DNA from: an uncultured Oscillospiraceae bacterium
GTDB lineage: Bacteria > Bacillota > Clostridia > Oscillospirales > Oscillospiraceae
Reading direction: 5' to 3'
DNA: 62,189 bases
NCBI GenBank assembly: GCA_950097245.1
Contig: CATNCS010000008.1
Coordinates: 1 to 62,189, forward strand
Numbering within the stretch: position 1 is the stretch's first letter; each line of letters opens with the position of its first letter. Below are positions 26,779 through 35,150 of this stretch, piece after piece. Below the pieces are notes generated by a model that saw only the letters and a list, made by a program, of their open reading frames with translations, ran no database searches and had not been told where the DNA came from. A program made the translations under genes and the position numbers.

Positions 26779-27567
26779 ATGTATAAGGTTGTCATAGTAG
26801 AGGATGAGGAGATGATCTTAAAGGGACTGGTCTATTCCATCCCCTGGGCTGATATTGGCTGCACCGTGGTGGGGCAGGGGCGCAACGGCGTGGAGGGCAT
26901 GGAGCAGATCCGGCTCCACAGGCCGGACATCGTAATTGTGGACATCAACATGCCCATTCTCAGCGGGACAGACATGCTGCGCCAGACCCACGCGGACTAC
27001 TGCTACTCCGCCATTATCCTGTCGGGCTACTCCAGCTTTGAATATGCCAAGGACGCTATGGCCTACGGCGCCATCCGCTATCTCCTCAAGCCCCTGAGGC
27101 GGGAGGAACTGTTTGAGGCCGTTGAGGAGGCCAAGGAGCAGTGCGATATCCGCCGGGCCTGGGTTGCGCAAAAGCAGAGCCAGGAGGAGTGGCGCGCCTT
27201 CCACATGGAGCTGCGGCCCCCCTCCGGAGTGGTGACAGACGGAGTGGTGCAGTCCATGCTGGACTATGCGGAGGCCAACTACCAGGAGAAGGTCACCCTG
27301 CAGAGCCTGTCAGAGGCGCTGAATTACAGCATCGCGTTTTTGAACAAGAGCTTTAAAAAGCAGATGGGCACCACCTTCATTGAATATCTGAACCGGCTCC
27401 GCATTCAAAAGGCGATGGATATGCTGAAGGAGGGAAATATTCCTTTGCAGGACATCTCGTGGAAGTGCGGCATTGGAGATTACAAATACTTCAACATTGT
27501 ATTTAAAAAATATATCGGCTGCAGTCCGAGGGAATATGCCATGAAAGTCAACAGCTGGCTGGAGTAG
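26779..27567 (+). CDS. response regulator with AraC-type DNA-binding domain, YesN type
   Basis: 262 residues. Receiver domain (about 1-120) with acidic residues VEDEE, phosphoacceptor Asp55 in VIVDINMP, and Lys in LLKPLRR. An AraC-type double helix-turn-helix (about 160-258) ends in YKYFNIVFKKYIGCSPREY. It is cognate to the kinase immediately upstream and likely activates the ABC operon. Confidence 0.92.
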   Translation: MYKVVIVEDEEMILKGLVYSIPWADIGCTVVGQGRNGVEGMEQIRLHRPDIVIVDINMPILSGTDMLRQTHADYCYSAIILSGYSSFEYAKDAMAYGAIRYLLKPLRREELFEAVEEAKEQCDIRRAWVAQKQSQEEWRAFHMELRPPSGVVTDGVVQSMLDYAEANYQEKVTLQSLSEALNYSIAFLNKSFKKQMGTTFIEYLNRLRIQKAMDMLKEGNIPLQDISWKCGIGDYKYFNIVFKKYIGCSPREYAMKVNSWLE

Positions 27568-27611
27568 CTGCAAAACAGGGGCGCTCCGACGGTGTGTCAT
27601 GTGCTGAAAAA

Positions 27612-27722
27612 GCGCCGGAATGGGGCGTTGAGATAAGAAAACGTCTGTAGGGGCGGCTGATAGCCGCCCCTACAGGGTTTCTTAAAGCAACGCCCTCAAC
27701 AAAGCGGACTTTGTTCCGGCGC
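27612..27722. repeat. nested inverted repeat carrying TGTAGGGGCGG palindrome
   Basis: Outer arms GCGCCGGAA (27612-27620) and TTCCGGCGC (27714-27722), inner arms GGGCGTTG and CAACGCCC, and a central 29-base palindrome (27646-27674) beginning TGTAGGGGCGG. The central unit recurs at 30275-30352 and 59480-59559. The direct-repeat-like words GTGTGTCATGTGCTGA and GTGTCTTGTGCTGA flank it. MITE-like; no coding sequence seen in 27568-27858. Confidence 0.7.
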
Positions 27723-27858
27723 GGTGTCTTGTGCTGATAAAAAAGATACAGATGCATATCCGTTGCGGCGCAACAGTTTACACAACTCAAAGCCTTTTTT
27801 GCGATTTCAGGATAGTCTGGGATGGACTGCCCAGAATGCCCTCACAGGTCCAGGCCGG

Positions 27859-30021
27859 TCAAATTTCGTACCAACGGATCTCGTTGGCGGCCAGGTCCAG
27901 GGGGAAGGAGGAGCCGTCCCCTCGGCAGACGGTGGTGGACTGGGGCTCGTAGGTGTTGTTGACCACGCAGAATTTGCCGTTTTTCACATAGGCGTGGACG
28001 TCCACATTGCAGTTGGAGGACAGCCACAGGTTGAGCTGGTCCTCGCTGTGGGCGGACCACAGCACCGCCCGGTGGAGCAGGCGGCTGTTGGCGAAGGAGT
28101 AGGGCAGTCCGGAGAGATACACCCCCCGGCCCCGGCCGAACTCGTTGACCGCCAGCTGGACCTCCCTGTCCCGCTGGATCAGCACCTGGGCCCCCGGCAG
28201 GGCGTAGATGGACTTTTTGCCCTCGCCGAAGTCCACCTCCCCCTGGCAGTCGGCCAGGATAAAGTGGTCCGGGTGCTCCTCCCAGTTGTATTTGTCATAA
28301 CCCAGAGTAAAACCGGTCTCCTTTTCTACGCCCAGTATACTGGAGAGCTGGAGATACCGGCCCTGGTACTGGTGGCCGGAGGGCTCGCCCACCCCGATGA
28401 AGCCGCCGCCGTCCCAGACGAATTTCTTCACTGCGGCGGAGATGTCCGGGTCCTCCCAGACGGCCCCGCCGGTGTGGGCGGTGTCCCCATCTCCCACGTT
28501 GATGAGCACGTCCACGCCGTCCAGCACATGGGGGTCGGACTTGATGTCGTCAAAGCTGATAAACCGCACGTCGTAGGGAGCGCCGGACAGGGCCTCAATC
28601 ACCCCGGCGTAGGAGTAGTTCTGCTTCTGGTACAGGGCGTGGTGGACCATGTGGCAGCCCCAGGACCGGGCCTTGCCCCAGGTGTTGAGGACGGCCACCG
28701 TCTTCACGCAGTAGGGGGTGGTGCCCTTGATGTTGTCGTAGAGCTCCCGGAACTCGTCGCACACGCTCTCTACATAGTCGATAAACTCCGGGAACTGGCA
28801 GGCCAGCTTGAGGTAGCCGCCGTAGCCGATGCGGTCGATGGGCTTGCGCAGAATGGCCCGGCGGGCAGTGACCCAGTTTTCCTTGGCCTCCCGGACGGGG
28901 TCGCCCCCCTCATGGAAGGTATCGGGGAAGAAGTAGGGCAGGAACCGGCCCTCGGTGTAGCGTACACCGGGGATGTCGGAGATGAGCCGCAGGGTGGAGC
29001 CGTTGCCCACGCTGCCCACCACCGCGTCCAGGCCGATGGTCTTGAACTCGTCCATGTAGGGCTCGGTGCCGATGAAGTGGTCGCCCAGGAACATCATGGC
29101 CTCCTTGCCCAGCTCGTGGGTGATGTCCACCATTTCCTTAGCCAGGGCGGCAACCTCCCGGCGCTGGAACGCCATAAAGTCCTTAAACTCCTTTGAGGGC
29201 ACCCGGTACTGGTTGTTGTAATAGCCCTGGTCGATGATGAACTCGGGGCGGAACCTGTAGCCCACTTCTCTCTCAAACTGCTCCAGAATATAGGGGGAGA
29301 CGGAGGCGGAGTAGCCGTACCAGTCCACGTACTTCTCCCGTTTCAGCTCGTCGAAGACCAGGGTGAACTGGTGGAAGAAGGTGGTGTACCGGATGACGTT
29401 CACATAGGGGTGGTCGGCGATGAACTTCCGCAGCCGCTCCATGGTGAACTTCCGGGTTTTGGGCTGACGGACGTCGAAGGTAATCTGGTGTTCAAAGTTG
29501 GTCCAGCCGTTGGTGACGGCGTTGTACATGTGGACCGGGTCCCAGATCAGGTAGGCCAGAAAGCTGACGGTGTAGTCGTGAAAGGCCTCCGGGGCGTCGA
29601 TGACGACGCGGCCGTCCTCGTACCGCCATGCGTCGGGGGAGATAGGCGCTCCCGTGGTGCGGTCCACCACCTCCCACCAGCGCTTGATGTCGTCCCGGGT
29701 GTTCACCTCCATCAGCTCATTACTGATGCCCTGCATCAGGGGGATGGACAGGGGCCCGTCTGTGGCGGTGTGAAAGCCCGTCATGATGTAGCACTGCTGG
29801 ACCTCGTCGGGGTTGGCCCTGGCCCAGGCGTTGTCCTTCCGGGTGGTGTAGTAGGTGGAGTAGACCTTGGCGTCTACGCTCTTCAGCTCCTCGGGGTAGT
29901 CGGTGCCGTCGCAGTCCCGGATGGCGTCCGCCCCCCAGCGCCTCAGCAGCTCCAGGGTCTCGGGGACCACGTCCACGTCGGTGGGGATGGTCACCCGGCC
30001 AGTCTTGTGTATCTCGGTCAT
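27859..30021 (-). CDS. gnpA: 1,3-beta-galactosyl-N-acetylhexosamine phosphorylase (GH112)
   Basis: 720 residues, the full length of GH112 phosphorylases. The region MFLGDHFIGTEPYMDEF places Asp314 where the catalytic acid of characterised members lies (Asp313 in Bifidobacterium longum, from memory). The enzyme uses phosphate to split galacto-N-biose or lacto-N-biose, from mucin or milk glycans, into galactose 1-phosphate and GalNAc or GlcNAc, in the cytoplasm. Last gene of the operon, 12 bp after the DUF6903-like gene, with GGGAGG before the ATG. The sugar ABC importer upstream should supply the disaccharide. Confidence 0.92.
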   Translation of the reverse strand: MTEIHKTGRVTIPTDVDVVPETLELLRRWGADAIRDCDGTDYPEELKSVDAKVYSTYYTTRKDNAWARANPDEVQQCYIMTGFHTATDGPLSIPLMQGISNELMEVNTRDDIKRWWEVVDRTTGAPISPDAWRYEDGRVVIDAPEAFHDYTVSFLAYLIWDPVHMYNAVTNGWTNFEHQITFDVRQPKTRKFTMERLRKFIADHPYVNVIRYTTFFHQFTLVFDELKREKYVDWYGYSASVSPYILEQFEREVGYRFRPEFIIDQGYYNNQYRVPSKEFKDFMAFQRREVAALAKEMVDITHELGKEAMMFLGDHFIGTEPYMDEFKTIGLDAVVGSVGNGSTLRLISDIPGVRYTEGRFLPYFFPDTFHEGGDPVREAKENWVTARRAILRKPIDRIGYGGYLKLACQFPEFIDYVESVCDEFRELYDNIKGTTPYCVKTVAVLNTWGKARSWGCHMVHHALYQKQNYSYAGVIEALSGAPYDVRFISFDDIKSDPHVLDGVDVLINVGDGDTAHTGGAVWEDPDISAAVKKFVWDGGGFIGVGEPSGHQYQGRYLQLSSILGVEKETGFTLGYDKYNWEEHPDHFILADCQGEVDFGEGKKSIYALPGAQVLIQRDREVQLAVNEFGRGRGVYLSGLPYSFANSRLLHRAVLWSAHSEDQLNLWLSSNCNVDVHAYVKNGKFCVVNNTYEPQSTTVCRGDGSSFPLDLAANEIRWYEI

Positions 30022-30033
30022 GTTTTCCTCCCT

Positions 30034-30237
30034 TTACAGCTTGCGCTTTTCGGTCTCGAAGGGCTTGTTGTAGATCATCAGGGCGGCCAGCAGCAGGATC
30101 ACACCCACGATCATCAGCCCCAGGCCGGACAGCTTGCCCGTCAGGGTCCAGCCGTAGATGACCAGCCCCAGCCCCGCAAAGAAGAACAGGGCGATAAGGG
30201 TCACCCGCAGGCCGGCGTGTTCTTTCCAAAATTGCAT
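30034..30237 (-). CDS. small two-helix membrane protein (DUF6903-like)
   Basis: 67 residues with two hydrophobic helices (LRVTLIALFFFAGLGLVIYGW and GLGLMIVGVILLLAALMIY) and a charged C-terminus. Small proteins like this sit beside GH112 genes in other gut Firmicutes, as I recall under the name DUF6903. The role is unknown; it may help the importer or phosphorylase associate with the membrane. The ribosome site GATATGGTGAG is weak but the frame fits the operon. Confidence 0.75.
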   Translation of the reverse strand: MQFWKEHAGLRVTLIALFFFAGLGLVIYGWTLTGKLSGLGLMIVGVILLLAALMIYNKPFETEKRKL

Positions 30238-30274
30238 AATCTCACCATATCCTTTTTCGTTTTCAATGGACGGG

Positions 30275-30352
30275 TGTAGGGGCGGATATTATCCGCCCGT
30301 ACGGTATATACTGCGTCTTCAGGTATGCGGGCGGATAATATCCGCCCCTACA
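30275..30352. repeat. 78-bp MITE-like element with 25-bp terminal inverted repeats
   Basis: Both ends are perfect 25-base inverted copies (30275-30299 and 30328-30352) that start TGTAGGGGCGG and are themselves palindromic, around a 28-base centre. It lies inside the galacto-N-biose operon, between the permease and DUF6903-like genes. Transcribed, it folds into two hairpins and could modulate downstream expression. Confidence 0.8.
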
Positions 30353-30362
30353 GAAACGGTCG

Positions 30363-31247
30363 CTATCCCTTCAGTCCGCCCACGGTCATACCCTGGGTCA
30401 ATTTTTTCTGCACGCACATGTAGAGAATCAGGGTAGGCAGCATCACCAGCACCAGGCCGGCGTACATCCGGCCAAACTCCGCCTTGGACTGGGAGGCCTG
30501 CATCAGGTTCAGCAGGCCCACGGGGAGGGTTTTCTGTCCGGTGGAGCTGCTCATCAGGGTCATGGAGATGATGTACTCATTCCAGAAGGACAGGAAGTTG
30601 AACAGGATGATGGTGATGATGGAGGGCTGGGCCATGGGGAAGATCACCCGGATCATGGCCTGGCCGTAGCCGGCGCCGTCGATGTAGGCGGCCTCCTCAA
30701 AGTCGTGGGGGAGGGTGGCGAAGTAGCCGGACAGCAGATAGATGGTGAAGGGCAGGGCGGTGGCGGCGTAGACCAGGGCCAGCATGAACAGATTGTTCAG
30801 GAAGACGGTCTTGCCGAAGAAGTAGTCCATCCAGCTGTCCCAGTCCCGCATCATCAGGAAGATGGGCACCACGATATAGTTGACGTTGATGAACAGGCCG
30901 GCCATAAAGGCGGTGTTCAGAAATCTGCCTCCCCGGAAGCGGAACCGGGACAGGCAGTAGGCTGCGGGCAGGGCCACCACCAACAGCAGGGCCAGGGCCA
31001 GGGCGGTGACAATCACCGAGTTGAGCATGTAGCTGCCCATCTGGGCAGCGGTCCAGGCCTCGTAGAAGTTCTGCCAGTAGAAGCCGGCGGGCATGGCCCA
31101 GGGGTTGCCGTAGAACTCGCTGTTTTGCTTGATGGAGGCCAGGAAGACCCAGGCCACCGGGACGATAATGACAATGGCCAGGGTGGCCAGCACCACGTAG
31201 ATGAAGGCCTTGTACAGCCTGTCGCCGGAGGAAATCTTTTTTGTCAT
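30363..31247 (-). CDS. carbohydrate ABC transporter permease (MalG type)
   Basis: 294 residues with six helices and the EAA loop FEEAAYIDGAGYGQAMIRVIFP (shown in part, about residue 185). The C-terminus ends KLTQGMTVGGLKG, typical of sugar permeases. Pairs with the MalF-type permease, whose stop lies 12 bp upstream. Part of the galacto-N-biose/lacto-N-biose importer. Confidence 0.9.
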   Translation of the reverse strand: MTKKISSGDRLYKAFIYVVLATLAIVIIVPVAWVFLASIKQNSEFYGNPWAMPAGFYWQNFYEAWTAAQMGSYMLNSVIVTALALALLLVVALPAAYCLSRFRFRGGRFLNTAFMAGLFINVNYIVVPIFLMMRDWDSWMDYFFGKTVFLNNLFMLALVYAATALPFTIYLLSGYFATLPHDFEEAAYIDGAGYGQAMIRVIFPMAQPSIITIILFNFLSFWNEYIISMTLMSSSTGQKTLPVGLLNLMQASQSKAEFGRMYAGLVLVMLPTLILYMCVQKKLTQGMTVGGLKG

Positions 31248-31259
31248 GTCGGCCCCTCC

Positions 31260-32135
31260 TTACATTTCCAGCACTTCCCGGTCCGTCACCCTGTTGACCA
31301 GGGCGGACAGCAGGAAGGAAAACAGGAAGATAATCACGCCTGCGGCCATGGAGTAGCCGTAGAGCCCGGCGTCCTTCTGGGCGTACATGAAGCTCAGGCC
31401 CACGTCTGCCATGCCGGGGGCCACCATGGACTTGACGAAGAGGAAGGCCATGTTGATGGTGGAGATGATGAAGAAGGTGAGGGTGGTGCGGATATTGGTC
31501 CAGATCAGGGGCAGGGTGAGCTGGAAGAACTGGGTCAGCCGCCCCGCGCCGTCCAGACCGGCGCTCTCGTAGAGGCTGGCGGGGACGGCGGACATGGAGG
31601 CCATGTACATCACCATGTAGTAGCCGATGGCCTGCCACACCATGGCGATGATGATGCTGACAATGACCATGGGCTGGGTCTTCCAGAGGATTTCAATGTT
31701 TCGCCCGGCAAAGAAGGTGAAGATATTGTTCAGCATACCGGTGGTGTCCGGCTTGTAGATGGCGGAGAAGATGCCGGCGATGACCACGATGGACAGGATA
31801 TTGGGGATATAGAAGACGATGCGGAAAAAGTTCTGCCCCCTGATCTTCTCCCGGGTGAGAATCGCCGCGAAGACGATGGCGAAGAAGAATGTGATGATGG
31901 TCACGGTGACAATGAGCAGGATGGTGTTCTGCATGGAGGTGATGAACTTGGTGTCCTTGAGCAGGACGCTGAAGTTGTTCATCCCCACAAAGGTCTCGGT
32001 GGGGGAGTAGGCCCCCCGCTCGAAGAGGGACATGCGGAACACATTCACTGTGGGCATGACCATGAAGAGGAAGAACAAAATGGTCGCCGGAGCCACGCAC
32101 AGGGCGATGAACCGGCTGCGGCCTTTGCTGCGCAT
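31260..32135 (-). CDS. carbohydrate ABC transporter permease (MalF type)
   Basis: 291 residues, six helices, EAA-type loop YESAGLDGAGRLTQFFQLTLP (about residue 195, the E replaced by S at one position). Partner of the MalG-type permease. No ATP-binding protein is encoded in the operon, so a shared MsmK-like ATPase elsewhere is expected. Confidence 0.9.
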   Translation of the reverse strand: MRSKGRSRFIALCVAPATILFFLFMVMPTVNVFRMSLFERGAYSPTETFVGMNNFSVLLKDTKFITSMQNTILLIVTVTIITFFFAIVFAAILTREKIRGQNFFRIVFYIPNILSIVVIAGIFSAIYKPDTTGMLNNIFTFFAGRNIEILWKTQPMVIVSIIIAMVWQAIGYYMVMYMASMSAVPASLYESAGLDGAGRLTQFFQLTLPLIWTNIRTTLTFFIISTINMAFLFVKSMVAPGMADVGLSFMYAQKDAGLYGYSMAAGVIIFLFSFLLSALVNRVTDREVLEM

Positions 32136-32168
32136 GGGATCGCTCCTTTCTCTCGAGGGTTTTAAAGA

Positions 32169-32201
32169 GGCGGCGGTGAGCAGATCACACTCACCGCCGC
32201 C
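32169..32201 (-). terminator. intercistronic hairpin after the binding-protein gene
   Basis: GGCGGCGGTGAG and CTCACCGCCGCC, perfect 12-base arms, loop of 9. Followed on the minus strand by TCTTTAAAAC. Such hairpins commonly raise the binding protein over the permeases by partial termination or RNA protection. Confidence 0.75.
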
Positions 32202-32238
32202 TGCATGACAGACTATCTGTTCGGTTGCCGGGTATTTG

Positions 32239-33624
32239 TTACACCAGGTTGGCCCGCATCTGGTCGCTGGCGGCCTTGATGTCGTTCACCCACTGGTCCT
32301 TGGTGGTGCTGCCGCTGACCAGGCCGTTGACGGGATCGAAGAAGACCTCGCGCACGGTGCCCAGGCCGGCCACGGAGGCGTAGGAGGAGAAGATGCCCAC
32401 CACGGCGCTGGCACCGGAGTCATAGATGGAGTAGAACATCACATTGTCGCCCTCCAGCTTGTCAACAATGCCGTTGATGGGCTGGACCGCGCCGCCCTTC
32501 AGGAAGATATCGGCGGCCTTGTCGCTGTACATGAAAGCGACAAACTGCTTGGCGGCGTCCACATTGGCGGCGCCGGAGGGAACCCAGATCTGCTCCAGGA
32601 AGGCGTAGCTGGCGCCCGCGCCGCCGGCCTTGGCGGCGGGAAGGGCGGTCATGCCCCAGGCGAAGGTGGCCTCATCCTTGCGGGGAGCGTCGGCCATCTC
32701 GCCCACGATCCAGGTGCCGTTGGGCATAAACAGGGCCTTGTTGTCCAGAATCAGCTGCTGGTTCTGGCTGAAGTCGGTCTCGTTGGCCTGGGCGGGGGTC
32801 ACCTTGGCGGTGTACTCAGCCAGCTTGGCCACGATGTCGAAGCACTGCTGTCCCTCGGGGGTATCCCACACGCCCTCGGCGTAGGAGGTGGCCTTGTTGA
32901 AGAAGTCGGCCCCGCCCACGGAGTACATCAGGGCGTAGAAGAAGGCGTCAAAGTAGCCGGTGGTGGGGTAGGTAAACAGGTCAATGCCCTCGGCCTTGGC
33001 TTTGTCGCCCAGCTCCCACATCTCGTCCCAGGTCTTGGGGACCTCCCAGCCCTTCTCCTGGAAGAGGCCGGCGTTGTAGAACAGGCCGCAGGGGGAGTAG
33101 AACATGGGGGCCAGGTAGGTCTTGCCGTCGCCATAGGGGTTGGTGGCGTTGGTGCCCACAAAGCCGGGAATCAGCTTGCTGCTGACAGTGGCGCTCTCGC
33201 CGGGGATGTTCATGGACAGCACGTCGGTGATGTCGGCGATGAGCTTATCCTTGATGAACTGCTCGGTCAGGCCCTTTTCACGGCCGGTGGCCAGCAGCAC
33301 CACGTCGGGGTAGTCGCCGCCCTGCATGGAGGGGCCGATCACATCCTCCAGGTTCTTCTCCAGGGTGAGGTCCACGGCGATTCCGGTCTCGGCGGTGAAG
33401 GCCTCGCAGACCTCCTTCCACATGCCGGGGTAGGTGGTCTCATAGCCGGAGGACAGGGCGGCCACCTTGATGGACTTGGGGGTCTCGGGGGCGGGGGTGC
33501 TCTGGGCGGGGGAGCCGGCGGGCGGAGTGGACTGGGCGGGGGGCGTCTGGGGCGCGCCGCCGCAGCCGGCCAGCAGGGACAGGGACATAGCGGATGCAAG
33601 GAGCAAGCTGAGCATCTTTTTCAT
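32239..33624 (-). CDS. sugar ABC transporter substrate-binding lipoprotein
   Basis: 461 residues. Signal peptide with lipobox LLAGC (Cys about 21), a Pro/Ser/Ala-rich linker to about residue 45, then a family-1 solute-binding domain (IKVAALSSGYE; DVVLLATGREKGLTEQFIKD). First gene of the importer operon with GAGGAGGT 8 bases before the ATG. Likely ligand galacto-N-biose or lacto-N-biose, from the GH112 gene downstream. Confidence 0.88.
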   Translation of the reverse strand: MKKMLSLLLASAMSLSLLAGCGGAPQTPPAQSTPPAGSPAQSTPAPETPKSIKVAALSSGYETTYPGMWKEVCEAFTAETGIAVDLTLEKNLEDVIGPSMQGGDYPDVVLLATGREKGLTEQFIKDKLIADITDVLSMNIPGESATVSSKLIPGFVGTNATNPYGDGKTYLAPMFYSPCGLFYNAGLFQEKGWEVPKTWDEMWELGDKAKAEGIDLFTYPTTGYFDAFFYALMYSVGGADFFNKATSYAEGVWDTPEGQQCFDIVAKLAEYTAKVTPAQANETDFSQNQQLILDNKALFMPNGTWIVGEMADAPRKDEATFAWGMTALPAAKAGGAGASYAFLEQIWVPSGAANVDAAKQFVAFMYSDKAADIFLKGGAVQPINGIVDKLEGDNVMFYSIYDSGASAVVGIFSSYASVAGLGTVREVFFDPVNGLVSGSTTKDQWVNDIKAASDQMRANLV

Positions 33625-33978
33625 CGTTTCTATACCTCCTCAAAATGTTGGACAAACGCCTGGGGCCGGGGGCCCGGCCCTGTGAGTTTAGTATATATGC
33701 CTCGCGGCCGGGACAACAGCCCTGTTCTTGCGCTTGTCTTTAGAGATATTGCTTTCTTGCATATTTGTGAATTTTGCGGGCGATACAGGCGCTTCTTTCG
33801 GGATATTGGATAATGCGGGGGAGATTTCGCCCCTTTTCATCCGGAGTAATGGACAAAAAAACAGATAAAAAGCCACAAAAGAAATAGAAGTTGCACAATG
33901 GCGGAAAAAGAATTATAATGGAGGCGGGCCTGTGATTTATAGAATTTTCGTAAAATTGCGCAGCGGGAGGCGGGCGGC
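33625..33978. promoter_or_regulatory. divergent control region, binding-protein operon and AraC gene
   Basis: 354 bp without a gene. Minus strand: TATACT at 33690-33695 with only a poor -35 (TGTTGT, 33713-33718), as expected for an activator-dependent promoter; a GGGCCGGG/CCCGGCCC hairpin (33663-33680) in the leader. Plus strand: TTGCAC (33891-33896), 17 bases, TATAAT (33914-33919) for the AraC gene. No other structure was seen. Confidence 0.6.
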
Positions 33979-34812
33979 GTGAGCAGTTACCAATACAGTT
34001 TTTCCCGGACGGCGGCCCCGCCGCCCGGCCGGGAGACGCTGCGGCTGAGCTATCTGTCCAGGACGCAGTATTCCGAGGAGTGGAACTCCAACCTCCACGC
34101 CCACGGCTGCGCGGAGCTGTTCTTCATCACCGACGGCCACGGCCGGTTCCGCACCCAGTATGAGGAGTTTCCCGTAGCCATCCACGACCTGATTATCGTC
34201 AACGCCAACGTGCTCCACACCGAGCTGAGCCAGCTGGACAGCCCGCTGGAGTACATCGTGCTGGGGGTGGAGGGGCTGGAGACCGCCGGGGGCGCGGACG
34301 GGTACGCCATGTTCCACCTGCACAGCGGCTGGCGGGAGCTGATGACCTGCCTGGAGCTGATGCTCCGGGAGGTCCGGGACGCCCGGCCCGGCCACGAGGA
34401 GGCCTGCCGCCATCTGCTGGAGGTAGTCCTGATCTGCCTGGAGCGGCAGGGCGGGCTGGACCTGGAGGTGGATACCGCGGGCCCAAAGGGCAGCCGGGAG
34501 TGCGCCCTGGTGCGGCGGTACATCGACAACCACTTTAAGGAAAATCTGAGCCTGGACCAGCTGGCTCAGCTGGCCCATGTGAACAAGTATTACCTGGCCC
34601 ACGCCTTCCGCCGGGAGTTTAACACTTCGCCCATTAATTATCTCATCTCCCGGCGGGTGGAGGAGAGCCGATTCCTCCTGCGGGAGACCGACCACTCCCT
34701 GTCCCTGATTGCCCAGATGCTGGGCTTCTCCTCCCCCAGCTATTTTTCCCAGTGCTTTCGCCGCGTGGAGGGGATCAGTCCCACAGAGTACCGCAGGGCA
34801 CATTTAAAATAG
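33979..34812 (+). CDS. AraC family regulator, cupin plus double HTH
   Basis: 277 residues from GTG 33979, which has GGGAGG 8 bases upstream; no ATG starts near the cupin domain. N-terminal cupin ligand-binding domain (about 25-110; HAHGCAELFFITDGHG) and C-terminal AraC domain (about 175-275; LDQLAQLAHVNKYYLAHAF, then SPSYFSQCFRRVEGISPTEY). Divergent from the galacto-N-biose importer operon and most likely its sugar-responsive activator. Confidence 0.9.
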   Translation: MSSYQYSFSRTAAPPPGRETLRLSYLSRTQYSEEWNSNLHAHGCAELFFITDGHGRFRTQYEEFPVAIHDLIIVNANVLHTELSQLDSPLEYIVLGVEGLETAGGADGYAMFHLHSGWRELMTCLELMLREVRDARPGHEEACRHLLEVVLICLERQGGLDLEVDTAGPKGSRECALVRRYIDNHFKENLSLDQLAQLAHVNKYYLAHAFRREFNTSPINYLISRRVEESRFLLRETDHSLSLIAQMLGFSSPSYFSQCFRRVEGISPTEYRRAHLK

Positions 34813-34943
34813 AATATTTCTTAATCTTTAAATGTGTCCCGAAAAAATCGTCCAGGGATTGTGATGACCGGCCGCCGCAACCCAACGCAGCGGTTGCGAT
34901 TTGGAAGGGAGCCGCGACAAAATGAGAGAGAGGTGACTTTAAT

Positions 34944-34980
34944 AAAAAGTCGCCGCGAACGATATGGCGTCCGCGGCGAC
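34944..34980 (-). terminator. terminator of tRNA-Gly
   Basis: GTCGCCGCG / CGCGGCGAC hairpin with T-run TTTTT on the minus strand, one base past the tRNA CCA end. Between the AraC gene and this point an inverted repeat CGCAACC/GGTTGCG (34876-34898) has no evident role. Confidence 0.85.
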
Positions 34981-34981
34981 G

Positions 34982-35055
34982 TGGAGCAGGTGAAGGGAAT
35001 CGAACCCTCGTGTTCAGCTTGGGAAGCTGACATTCTGCCATTGAACTACACCTGC
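34982..35055 (-). tRNA. tRNA-Gly(CCC)
   Basis: Cloverleaf with acceptor GCAGGTG/CACCTGC, anticodon stem TCAGC/GCTGA around loop TTCCCAA (anticodon CCC), T-arm GAGGGTTCGATTCCCTTC and encoded CCA. Reads GGG codons. Confidence 0.95.
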
Positions 35056-35076
35056 AAGCTCTCTGAAAGCTTTTTT

Positions 35077-35105
35077 ACTATAACACATCGCGGTCTGATT
35101 TGCAA
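35077..35105 (-). promoter_or_regulatory. promoter of tRNA-Gly
   Basis: Minus strand TTGCAA (35100-35105), 17 bases, TATAGT (35077-35082), about 22 bases before the tRNA 5' end. Confidence 0.75.
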
Positions 35106-35150
35106 GGGGAAATTTAGAAAAAAACCGTTCACCGTTCAGAGAGGGCACAT

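Noticed and set aside
27724..29196. 490-codon open frame opposite the GH112 gene
   Set aside because: Same antisense effect; the GH112 protein is full-length and well conserved.
27612..30352. Palindromic repeats as a CRISPR array
   Set aside because: Units are kilobases apart with no regular spacers and no cas genes.
32236..33813. 525-codon open frame opposite the sugar-binding protein
   Set aside because: Gly/Val/His-rich shadow translation with no ribosome site; the minus-strand gene is clear.
34876..34898. CGCAACC/GGTTGCG inverted repeat before tRNA-Gly, similar to words near the XRE genes
   Set aside because: Short, far from any promoter box, and expected by chance in GC-rich DNA.
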